Source: Woeseiaceae bacterium (GTDB lineage Bacteria > Pseudomonadota > Gammaproteobacteria > Steroidobacterales > Woeseiaceae). Taken from it: 64,000 nt of DNA. The number at the start of each line of letters is the position of its first letter. Within the stretch, counting starts at the first letter, position 1. Below are positions 1 to 6,784 of the stretch, one piece after another. Location of the stretch: assembly GCA_028280615.1 (NCBI GenBank), contig JANQLK010000011.1:1-64000 (forward strand). Direction: 5' to 3'. Made by a program: the position numbers and the translations under genes. Under the pieces are notes generated by a model, which searched no databases, was not told where the DNA came from, and saw nothing but the letters and a program-made list of their open reading frames with translations.

Positions 1-643
1 GGGCTGAAATCGGTTCACGTGCCTCTGACGTTTCCGCGGTAACGTCTTCGGAGACGTCGTCAGCCGCATTATCCATGGCATGTTCGAGCGCCCGCAGCAG
101 GAGTTCGCCCTGCTCGGCCGGAAGCCTCGTCTTGATCACTAGGCAGCCGTCTTCGTCGCGGTAGGTCGCGAGTTCACGTCGCTTGTGAGCTGCCTCAGCC
201 GCGTCCGGCTCATTGAGCCGCTGACAGCGCCTATATTCCGACACAAACCGCTCGACGTGATAGGCCGTGCCGTGATGGGCGATGCTGAGCAGCAGGTCCT
301 CGTTGTCCGGCGTCGCGATACGCGTCATCGCCCGTACTTTCGAGAAGCTCACGCAGCCCTCCGCAAAGGCCGTCTGAATCTTCGGCACAGCCTGCAAGGC
401 ATGCGCCGTGCGCAGACGCTCCCGGGCAGCATTGAGCCCCAGGCCGCACTTGAAGTTGAGCCACTCGGCACAGGACTTGAAGCCCAGCTCCTCCCAATAG
501 CGCTTCTCATCGAACTCCCGAAGCAGCTCGAGGAAGTGGGCCTGAGCGACGGTCAGGTAGGCGTTCAGTTCGGCGATGCGGTTGCCGAGCCGCTCGCCTT
601 CGGACAGCTCGGAATGGGGGTCGGGAGGTATCAAATCGGCCAT
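1..643 (-). CDS. DUF222 (13E12-type) protein, probable HNH endonuclease family, 3' end cut by window edge
   Basis: The reading frame starts MADLIPPDPHSELSEGERLG and stays open for 214 codons to the window edge, so the C-terminal part is missing. The visible part matches the DUF222/13E12 architecture: a helical N-terminal region with a WEELGFKSCAEWL-like stretch, then an arginine-rich helical region containing SFSKVRAMTRIATP. In the family this region usually precedes a C-terminal HNH nuclease domain, which would lie outside the window. The start is supported by a strong GGAGGA Shine-Dalgarno 6 bases upstream. A LexA-like palindrome lies 20 bp upstream of the start, which suggests SOS control. 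The antisense frames over this region look like shadows. The family call is from recognition of the N-terminal half; nuclease activity is inferred. Confidence 0.8.
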   Translation of the reverse strand, partial: MADLIPPDPHSELSEGERLGNRIAELNAYLTVAQAHFLELLREFDEKRYWEELGFKSCAEWLNFKCGLGLNAARERLRTAHALQAVPKIQTAFAEGCVSFSKVRAMTRIATPDNEDLLLSIAHHGTAYHVERFVSEYRRCQRLNEPDAAEAAHKRRELATYRDEDGCLVIKTRLPAEQGELLLRALEHAMDNAADDVSEDVTAETSEAREPISA

Positions 644-662
644 GGCTTCCTCCGTGGAACGA

Positions 663-682
663 TACTGAATGAATATTCAGTA
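663..682 (-). promoter_or_regulatory. Candidate LexA (SOS) operator upstream of the DUF222 gene
   Basis: The site reads TACTGAATGAATATTCAGTA, a palindrome with the CTG-N10-CAG core typical of gammaproteobacterial LexA boxes. It agrees with the E. coli consensus at 16 of 20 positions, including both outer TACTG/CAGTA arms. It sits 20 bp upstream of the DUF222 start codon, where it would cover the promoter. LexA binding is inferred. Confidence 0.6.
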
Positions 683-953
683 CTATACGCCCAAGTCGCT
701 GATAATGATGGGTTAATTTCTGCTCTGAAGCGCCAGATCGGAAGTATGAATCTGTCCCCCTAGAGTACCCGCCACCTCTGTACGCATCGCGCTGGGGCGA
801 GAGAGCTCCCTGTATCTGGAACTGAAACTTGGCTGACGGCGGTTGCCTGGACGGCAGCTGCCGCCGGAAGCAGTCGTTCACCGTCCACTATGAGGCATCC
901 GGTTCAGTAGCAGCCGATAGCCGCCATTCGAGTTGCTGTTTTGAGCAGACCGT
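683..953. other. Non-coding stretch between the DUF222 gene and a membrane protein gene
   Basis: No frame in this stretch has a convincing start, ribosome binding site and protein-like composition. It contains degenerate GC-rich inverted segments (for example around 835-875 and 905-935) that look like scattered intergenic repeat debris. I can assign no function. Confidence 0.4.
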
Positions 954-1415
954 CTACTTACCTAACAATGACCAAACGAGCATTGCCAGAGACGCAATGA
1001 GCACGATTGCCTGAAGGACCTCAAGAAATCCTCCGATGAATCTTACGGGCTTTGACTTCCAAAGCGGCCGCCAAGATGGTGCTGCGAACGTCCATGCTAC
1101 GGCCAGCAACACCAAGAAGACTCCTGGTACTCTTTCAGATTCTAGAAGAGCAACGGTCCCAAAAATGCCCAACAGAATAGGAACCAAGTTTGCGTTCCTG
1201 TTCTCGACTGGAGCGAACGCGTTTCTTTCTTCATTCCGGAATCCTCGAATCGCAATCGCAAAGAGCGAGCCTGCCCATGCGAAGCCCGCCAAATAGTCGT
1301 AGGGCGTCGCTGCTCCCGTAACGGTAACCAAGAGTACGATCGCAGCGGGTAGTCCGAATACAACGGCGGCAAACTCCGGACGAACACGCCAGTTTTCTGG
1401 GTTAGGGTCTTGCAT
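954..1415 (-). CDS. Small multi-pass membrane protein, unknown function
   Basis: Encodes 153 residues starting MQDPNPENWRVRPEF. At least four hydrophobic segments are visible: FAAVVFGLPAAIVLLVTV, YLAGFAWAGSLFAIAI, LVPILLGIFGTVALL with VFLVLLAVAWTFA, and a C-terminal VLQAIVLIASLAMLVWSLL. This points to an integral inner-membrane protein. I do not recognise a family. The gene is of lower GC than the fab genes next to it and lies beside a decayed membrane gene on the same strand, so the whole stretch may be an acquired or eroding segment. It could also be one half of a small gene pair with the pseudogene upstream of it. Confidence 0.6.
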   Translation of the reverse strand: MQDPNPENWRVRPEFAAVVFGLPAAIVLLVTVTGAATPYDYLAGFAWAGSLFAIAIRGFRNEERNAFAPVENRNANLVPILLGIFGTVALLESERVPGVFLVLLAVAWTFAAPSWRPLWKSKPVRFIGGFLEVLQAIVLIASLAMLVWSLLGK

Positions 1416-1457
1416 CGCGATTCTGTCCGAAAATCGTGCCCAGCGAACGTGTGGAGA

Positions 1458-1832
1458 CTACTTCACCTGATTCGTCGGCCTTGCTTTTGTCGCACTCCAG
1501 AACTCGCCAACCAGCTTAACTAATCCCATAGCCCTGACCATCGGTGAAACTAAGAAAAGCACTGCCGTGGCGATCGGCGAATCTCTGAGAACGACATAGT
1601 GATCGGCTGCAAATGCGCCCAATATCAATAGCCCAATACAAATGGAAGAAAGCGCTCCCCACTACTTGGCGCAGCGCAGATGAAATGCGCGAGCCGCCTC
1701 GCCATCCCGGATCTTTGGATTGAGATTGAGAAAAGCGGCCTCGCTGAGACTTGAGAACGGAAAGAGAAGATATATCGCCAGCATTGCGAAAACCGCGCCA
1801 CTCAGTGCGGCTGCGACGGCATTTTCACTCAC
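1458..1832 (-). pseudogene. Membrane protein gene interrupted by an in-frame TAG stop
   Basis: A frame beginning with GTG (VSENAVAAALSGAVF...) runs 56 codons to a TAG at 1662-1664. It then stays open in the same frame for 67 more protein-like codons (WGALSSICIGLLILGAF...) to a TAG at 1458-1460. Both halves are hydrophobic: one transmembrane segment (FAMLAIYLLFPF) before the stop and two after it (SSICIGLLILGAFA, ATAVLFLVSPMV). No Shine-Dalgarno precedes the GTG, so the true 5' end may also be lost. The simplest reading is a membrane protein broken by a point mutation; two separate short genes are less likely. No family recognised. Confidence 0.6.
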
Positions 1833-1869
1833 CGCGTGGTAGAGCGAGCGGCGTGGGAACTACGCCGAA

Positions 1870-2838
1870 CTAATACCGCATCAACACCGACCCCCACGTA
1901 AACCCTCCGCCGAAGGCTTCCATGAGTATGAGCTGATCGCGCTTGACGCGGCCATCACGCACCGCCGTGTCGAGCGCGAGCGGCACGGATGCCGCCGATG
2001 TATTGCCGTGATCCTGCACGGTCAGCACGACCTTTTCCATCGGCAGGTCGAGGCGCTTGGCGGTCGCCTGGATGATGCGCACATTGGCCTGATGCGGTAT
2101 CAGCCAATCGAGGTCCGACTGCGAGATGCCGGCCTTTTCGAGCGTTTCCGAGGCGACGTTGCCGAGCGTGCTCACGGCGACTTTGAAGACGTCGCGGCCT
2201 TCCATCATGATCGCGGCTTCGTCAGTTCCGGCCTTGCTCAGCTGGTGCGATGCGCCGACCGGGTAGTACAGGAGATCCTTGTATTGACCGTCAGCGCCCA
2301 GGTGGCAGCTCATGATGCCGGGCTCGTCGGACGGTTTCAGGATCACCGCGCCGGCGCCGTCGCCGAACAAAACGCAGGTGTTGCGATCCGACCAGTCGAC
2401 GAGCTTGGTAATGCATTCGGCGCCGACGACGAGCGCGCACGTCGATTCGCCGGCCTTTATGAACTTGTCGGCCGTCGACAGCGCGTAGATAAAGCCCGTG
2501 CACGCCGCCTCCATGCCAATGCACGGACAGGCCGGGATGCCGAGACTGTGCTGCACGAGCGTGGCGATGTTGGGGAAGATCAGGTCGGGCGAGGTCGTGC
2601 CGATGACGACGATGTCGATTTCTTCGGCCGTGACACCGGCCGCGTCCATAGCCTGCTTCGCGGCCTCGACGCACATGTCCGACGTCGTCTCGTCGTCAGC
2701 GCAGACGTGGCGCCGCTCGACGCCGGTACGCGTGCGAATCCACTCGTCGGTCGTATCGACGATCTTCTCGAGATCGAAATTCGTCAGTACCTTCTCCGGC
2801 AGGTAGCGTCCCGTGCCGGCGATCCTCGAATACGTCAT
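1870..2838 (-). CDS. fabH: 3-oxoacyl-[acyl-carrier-protein] synthase III
   Basis: FabH starts type II fatty acid synthesis by condensing acetyl-CoA with malonyl-ACP in the cytoplasm. The 322-residue product has the normal family length. The catalytic triad is visible: Cys113 in EAACTGFIYAL, His249 in IPHQAN and Asn279 in DHGNTSAAS. The GAGAVIL glycine-rich stretch and the C-terminal FGGGFTWGS motif are present. The start ATG overlaps the plsX stop (ATGA), so the two are translationally coupled. Unusually, the fabD-fabG-acpP genes that commonly follow fabH are absent; decayed genes follow instead. Confidence 0.97.
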   Translation of the reverse strand: MTYSRIAGTGRYLPEKVLTNFDLEKIVDTTDEWIRTRTGVERRHVCADDETTSDMCVEAAKQAMDAAGVTAEEIDIVVIGTTSPDLIFPNIATLVQHSLGIPACPCIGMEAACTGFIYALSTADKFIKAGESTCALVVGAECITKLVDWSDRNTCVLFGDGAGAVILKPSDEPGIMSCHLGADGQYKDLLYYPVGASHQLSKAGTDEAAIMMEGRDVFKVAVSTLGNVASETLEKAGISQSDLDWLIPHQANVRIIQATAKRLDLPMEKVVLTVQDHGNTSAASVPLALDTAVRDGRVKRDQLILMEAFGGGFTWGSVLMRY

Positions 2839-3845
2839 GCGGCTTCCCGTTGCAGCAGTTTGCCAATCTGCTGCGGCACATTGTTTTCGACCTCGACGAC
2901 GGCGGTATCGATGGCATGCTGAAAGGCATAGGAATCGGCGCCGCCGTGGCTCTTGATTACAATACCATTAAGGCCTACGAGTGTCGCACCGTTGTAGTTG
3001 CGCGAGTCGGACTCGCGCGACACTGCGTTCAGCACGGGCCGCGCGACCAGCGAAACCAGTTTCGAGTACAGGTTGCGCGTGAAGGCGCGGCGCAGGTACC
3101 ACTTCATCAGGCCGACCATGCCCTCCATTGCCTTGAGCGCAATGTTGCCCGAGAAACCGTCGGTCACGACGACATCGGCCTTGTCCTTGAACAGGTCATT
3201 ACCCTCGATAAAACCGACGTAGTTGAGCGTGCTCGCATCGAGCATCGCGGCCGCGTCCCTGACGACGTCGTTGCCCTTGCCGGCCTCTTCGCCAATGTTG
3301 AGCAACGCGATGCGGGGCCGCTCTATACCGGCGACGTCGGCACTCACGATGGAGCCCATTACGGCGAACTGGAACAGGTGATCGGCAGTGCAGATCGTGT
3401 TGGCGCCCAGGTCGAGCATGTGCAGCGAGCGGCCCGTCGTCGGCAGCTCGGCCATGATCGCGGGCCGGTCGATACCGGGCAGCATCTTGAGCACGAACTT
3501 GGCCGTCGCCATCAGGGCACCCGTGTTGCCCGCGCTGACGCAGGCTTCGGCATCGCCCGCCTTGACGAGATCGATCGCGACGCGCATCGACGAATCTTTC
3601 TTGCGCCGTACTGCGTCTGCCGGGGCGTCGGTCATTTCGACGACCTCGGATGCGTGGCGGATCGACAGCCGTGGATGGTCGCCTGCGATGTTGCCGACCA
3701 GGCTGCTGAGCTCGGCCTCGTCGCCGACCAGGATGAAGTTCAGATCGGGGTGGCGCGACAGCGACGCGACTGCGGCACGAACGACGACCTCGGCACCGAG
3801 GTCACCGCTCATCGCATCAAGCGCTATGGTTGACGAGACGCCCAT
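2835..3845 (-). CDS. plsX: Phosphate acyltransferase PlsX
   Basis: PlsX converts acyl-ACP to acyl-phosphate, the donor used by PlsY in phospholipid synthesis. The 336-residue product begins MGVSSTIALDAMSGDLG, containing the N-terminal ALDAMSGDLGAE signature. It keeps the internal GNTGALMA, VTDGFSGNIALK and GVHG-like (GLNGIVIKSHG) motifs of the family. I chose the ATG at 3845 over the TTG one codon upstream. The gene lies between rpmF and fabH in the conserved yceD-rpmF-plsX-fabH order, linking membrane lipid and ribosome synthesis. Confidence 0.97.
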   Translation of the reverse strand: MGVSSTIALDAMSGDLGAEVVVRAAVASLSRHPDLNFILVGDEAELSSLVGNIAGDHPRLSIRHASEVVEMTDAPADAVRRKKDSSMRVAIDLVKAGDAEACVSAGNTGALMATAKFVLKMLPGIDRPAIMAELPTTGRSLHMLDLGANTICTADHLFQFAVMGSIVSADVAGIERPRIALLNIGEEAGKGNDVVRDAAAMLDASTLNYVGFIEGNDLFKDKADVVVTDGFSGNIALKAMEGMVGLMKWYLRRAFTRNLYSKLVSLVARPVLNAVSRESDSRNYNGATLVGLNGIVIKSHGGADSYAFQHAIDTAVVEVENNVPQQIGKLLQREAA

Positions 3846-3884
3846 CAACGAAAGGCCGGGTTAATCCGGCCGATCGGACACTAG

Positions 3885-4082
3885 CTATTCGTCGTCGTCA
3901 TCGTCGAAATCGGGCTGCGCGATCACCTGCTCGCCGCGGTAAAAACCGTCCGGCGACACGCGATGACGCATGTGCGTCTCACCCGTAGTCGGGTCGACCG
4001 ACAGCGCGGGACTCTTGAGCTTGTCATGCGAACGCCGCATGCCGCGTCTTGAAGGGGTCTTGCGACTCTTTTGAACAGCCAT
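3885..4082 (-). CDS. rpmF: 50S ribosomal protein L32
   Basis: The product (65 residues, [20 protein letters not shown]...) has the L32 signature [10 protein letters not shown] followed by the GFYRG C-terminal motif. The frame extends seven codons upstream, but the ATG of MAVQ is preceded by GGAG and matches the universal L32 start. Unlike the E. coli protein it ends in a short acidic tail (DFDDDDDE). Zinc-binding cysteines are absent, so this is the zinc-free type. It sits between the yceD gene and plsX, as in most gammaproteobacteria. Confidence 0.96.
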   Translation of the reverse strand: MAVQKSRKTPSRRGMRRSHDKLKSPALSVDPTTGETHMRHRVSPDGFYRGEQVIAQPDFDDDDDE

Positions 4083-4120
4083 GTTGGTCTCCAGTCGGGG
4101 CAACGGCGAACCGCGGCCAC

Positions 4121-4690
4121 TTAATCCTTGCTTGCTTCATCCATTCGCGCCCGCAGGGACGCGAATGGATGGGTCATCTCTTCGCCGCCAGCCTCGGCGT
4201 CGATCTCGACGCAGTCTGACGTATCCTGATGCTTCGCCACCAGCGGCAACGCCATCAACAGCGCTTCATCCACGATGTCGATCGGTCGCACGGCCAGTGC
4301 CTCCAGCTCCCAGGTTTCCGGGGCGCCGTCCGCCGCCGCTGTCTCGCGTTCGACTGCAGAAGCCTCGACCAACTCGTAGTCGAGCTCTGCGACCACCTCC
4401 ATACGAAACGGCTCGAGACATCGCTGGCACGTCGCCGGCACCTCTGCCTCGACGTGTCCCGTAACGCCGGGCCGGCCCCCGTGGGTATCCAATCCACGTA
4501 GTTCTATCCGACCCGAAACGCGGCAATCGCGCAATTCTTCCGCCAACTCTGCCTCATCGAGAGATTCGAGGTCATCTTCGACGGCGGCCGCCAGCTTGTC
4601 GAAACCCCTGACTTCCTCAGAAATTTCAATTACCTGGCTCTCAGCAGGCCAGTTGTTGACGGGCTGCCGGTCTCGCAGAGGATCGCCCAT
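4121..4690 (-). CDS. yceD: YceD/DUF177 protein, large-subunit rRNA accumulation factor
   Basis: YceD-family proteins are encoded upstream of rpmF and are needed for normal 23S rRNA accumulation. This 189-residue product shows the family's central CxxC (Cys88, Cys91 in [10 protein letters not shown]), then an acidic region and a later DCVEID cysteine. The distance to rpmF is short and both are on the minus strand, consistent with one operon. The C-terminal HPFASLRAR segment is also typical. The exact molecular role remains poorly defined in the family. Confidence 0.88.
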   Translation of the reverse strand: MGDPLRDRQPVNNWPAESQVIEISEEVRGFDKLAAAVEDDLESLDEAELAEELRDCRVSGRIELRGLDTHGGRPGVTGHVEAEVPATCQRCLEPFRMEVVAELDYELVEASAVERETAAADGAPETWELEALAVRPIDIVDEALLMALPLVAKHQDTSDCVEIDAEAGGEEMTHPFASLRARMDEASKD

Positions 4691-4820
4691 GGCGCGCGCA
4701 TGATAAGGACCTCCGGTACGCCTGTCAAAGACCGTCCGGCCAATTCCCGACGATTTGCGGCCGCGTTCGGCTCAAACCGGTTAGAATCCCGCTCTCCGTA
4801 TTCAAGCTGCTGATTTGTTT

Positions 4821-5414
4821 ATGCAAAATCCTTCCGCCCCGAACATTATCCTGGCCTCGTCGTCGCGCTACCGGCGCAGTCTCCTGGACCGTGTTCTCGA
4901 CGACTTCGAGGCCGTGTCGCCGGACGTGGACGAAAGCAACGTCGACAACCTCGAGCCCGAGGAACTCGCGGCGCAGCTTGCGCGGAAGAAAGCCGAGGCG
5001 GTGTCGAGGAACGCCCAGCGAGCATTGATCATCGGCGCCGATCAGCTCGCGATCCTCGACGACCGCGTGCTCGGCAAGCCCGGCGGCCACCAGAAGGCCG
5101 TCGAACAGCTCGTCGCCGCGTCGGGCAAAGCCGTGCGCTTCGTAACCGCCGTGTGCATGCTGGAGCCCGACTCGCGGAAACGCTACGAGCATATCGACAC
5201 GACGATCGTCCGCTTCCGAAAGTACGATCGCCGGCTCGCCGAGGCCTACCTGCGCAACGACGAACCGTACGACTGTGCCGGTAGCTTCAAGGTCGAAGGC
5301 GCCGGTTTCGTCCTGTTCGAGTCCGTAAAGGCCGAGGACCCGACCGCACTGATCGGCTTGCCGATGATCTGGGTGGCGGGACGTCTGCTCGAACTCGGCT
5401 ACCTGCTTCCCTGA
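4821..5414 (+). CDS. maf: Maf/YceF-type nucleoside triphosphate pyrophosphatase
   Basis: Maf-like proteins hydrolyse modified nucleotides (the YceF subgroup prefers 7-methyl-GTP) and act as house-cleaning enzymes. The 197-residue product starts MQNPSAPNIILASSS, with the N-terminal LASSSRYRRSLL substrate motif, the catalytic Asp74 in IGADQLAILD, and the C-terminal GLPM(I) motif. A TTG two codons upstream is possible but the ATG at 4821 is preferred. The gene is divergent from yceD with about 130 bp between starts, the arrangement also seen in enterobacteria. The subgroup assignment is by neighbourhood and motif. Confidence 0.92.
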   Translation: MQNPSAPNIILASSSRYRRSLLDRVLDDFEAVSPDVDESNVDNLEPEELAAQLARKKAEAVSRNAQRALIIGADQLAILDDRVLGKPGGHQKAVEQLVAASGKAVRFVTAVCMLEPDSRKRYEHIDTTIVRFRKYDRRLAEAYLRNDEPYDCAGSFKVEGAGFVLFESVKAEDPTALIGLPMIWVAGRLLELGYLLP

Positions 5415-5424
5415 AGCGCTCCGT

Positions 5425-6417
5425 TCAGCGCCGCCTCGCCCGCTTTCCCGGCACCACGTTCAGCGAAGCGAGGAAGGTCTCGAGCTCGTCCGGCATCGGC
5501 GCCGTGAAATGCAGGTCGTTGCCCGAATCGTCGGCAAACGCAATTGACTGGGCGTGCAGGAACAGGCGCCTGAGCCCCGCCTTTTTGAGACGCCGGTTGT
5601 CGTCGGGGTTGCCGTAGCGGTCGTCTCCCGCCAGCGGAAAGCCGGCGTGCGCGGCATGCACGCGAATCTGGTGAGTCCTTCCCGTGTGCGGCACGCACTG
5701 GATGAGGCTCAGGTCGCCGTAGCGGCGCGACAGGCGAATCGTCGTTCGCGCGGCCTTGCCCTCGCCGCTCACGACGACGTGGCGCTCGCCACCCTTGCGG
5801 TTGGTCACGAGCAGCGGCGCGTCGATGAGCTGCTCGCCGAGCTGCCAGTCTCCGACGGCTAGCGCCAGATAGTTCTTCTCGACCTGCCCCTCGCGAAACT
5901 TCGCGTGCAGCGCCCTGAGCGCGCTGCGGCGCTTGGCCAGCACGAGGCAGCCCGAGGTTTCCCGATCCAGCCGGTGGACCAGCGTCAGGTCCCTGAGGTC
6001 GGTCCGCGCATGCCGCAGACGCTCGACGACGCCGTGGCTGATCCCGCTGCCGCCGTGCACGGCCATGCCGCCCGGTTTGTTAATCACGAGAAGCTTCCTG
6101 TCCTCGTGGATGACGTATTCGAGCAGGTCCCTCGACTGGCGCCCGGGTGGCGGCGCGCCTTGCGGATCGATCCGGACCGGCGGAATTCGCACCTCGTCGC
6201 CTGCCTCGAGCTTGTATTCGGCGCGGACCCGGCCGCCGTTTACGCGCACTTCGCCGCGTCTCAGGATTCGGTAGATCCGCCCCCTTGGCACGCCCTTGAG
6301 CTCGCGTCGCAGAAAATTGTCGATGCGCTGGCCGGCCTCGTCGGCGGCGACACGGACTTTGCGGACCCGGCTTACCTCCACTCGCGAATCACCGGCGGAC
6401 TTTTCTTGCATGATCAA
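5425..6417 (-). CDS. rluC: 23S rRNA pseudouridine synthase RluC
   Basis: RluC makes pseudouridines at 955, 2504 and 2580 of 23S rRNA. The 330-residue product has an N-terminal S4 RNA-binding domain (about residues 26-85, AGQRIDNFLRRELKGVPRG). The RluA-family catalytic domain follows, with Asp151 in HRLDRETSG and the later HTGRTHQIRVH motif. An alternative ATG lies two codons in. Its divergent placement next to rne is the same as in E. coli and supports RluC over RluD. It ends ten bases from the convergent maf stop. Confidence 0.95.
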   Translation of the reverse strand: MIMQEKSAGDSRVEVSRVRKVRVAADEAGQRIDNFLRRELKGVPRGRIYRILRRGEVRVNGGRVRAEYKLEAGDEVRIPPVRIDPQGAPPPGRQSRDLLEYVIHEDRKLLVINKPGGMAVHGGSGISHGVVERLRHARTDLRDLTLVHRLDRETSGCLVLAKRRSALRALHAKFREGQVEKNYLALAVGDWQLGEQLIDAPLLVTNRKGGERHVVVSGEGKAARTTIRLSRRYGDLSLIQCVPHTGRTHQIRVHAAHAGFPLAGDDRYGNPDDNRRLKKAGLRRLFLHAQSIAFADDSGNDLHFTAPMPDELETFLASLNVVPGKRARRR

Positions 6418-6421
6418 TAAG

Positions 6422-6449
6422 TTGATGCGGCCAAACGGTGTGTTATATT
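6422..6449 (+). promoter_or_regulatory. Candidate sigma-70 promoter for rne
   Basis: A TTGATG -35 (6422-6427) and a TATATT -10 (6444-6449) are separated by 16 bases, just upstream of the divergent rluC start. They would start transcription near 6456, giving a leader of about 330 nt before rne. This is comparable to the long leader of E. coli rne. Start site inferred only. Confidence 0.55.
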
Positions 6450-6453
6450 ACCG

Positions 6454-6784
6454 CGTCGCCGCTCGTAAGCTACTGAATTCGGGCGACGGCGTGGATAATG
6501 CGACGCCCATCCGGGGCTTGTCGCCTGTCCCCTGAAAACATTTTTGTTGGCAGCGAGCCGGAACCGGCGAGTGCCGAGGCGGCAGGGCCGCAGAGAAATC
6601 ATGCTGACATTTCTGGCAATCGCGATGCACTTGCTTCGCGCCCTGACAGACTACGACGGCGAACGTCCGCGCGCATCTATGCGCCCGGCGGGCGTAACGC
6701 TGTCGCCCTGCTCTGCCTCCACGGCATCGATACGGAATCCTCTGACCGACGCGCTGCCCTTCCACGATATACAAGTAGGGCAAC
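6454..6784 (+). promoter_or_regulatory. Long rne 5' leader, possible autoregulatory RNA structure
   Basis: No gene is visible in this roughly 330-base leader. Near its 5' end CGTCGCC (6454-6460) can pair with GGCGACG (6482-6488). The same GGCGAC can alternatively pair with GTCGCC at 6520-6525, so mutually exclusive hairpins are possible. A further 5-bp stem (6488-6492 with 6503-6507) fits between them. In E. coli the rne leader is cut by RNase E itself to adjust its synthesis. That role here is inferred from position and length. Confidence 0.45.

Noticed and set aside
1662..1664. Possible stop-codon recoding of TAG, since two genes (also 43909-43911) continue past an in-frame TAG
   Set aside because: Normal genes here, such as mfd and csiV's neighbours, end in TAG; both cases show other signs of decay, so ordinary mutation is enough.
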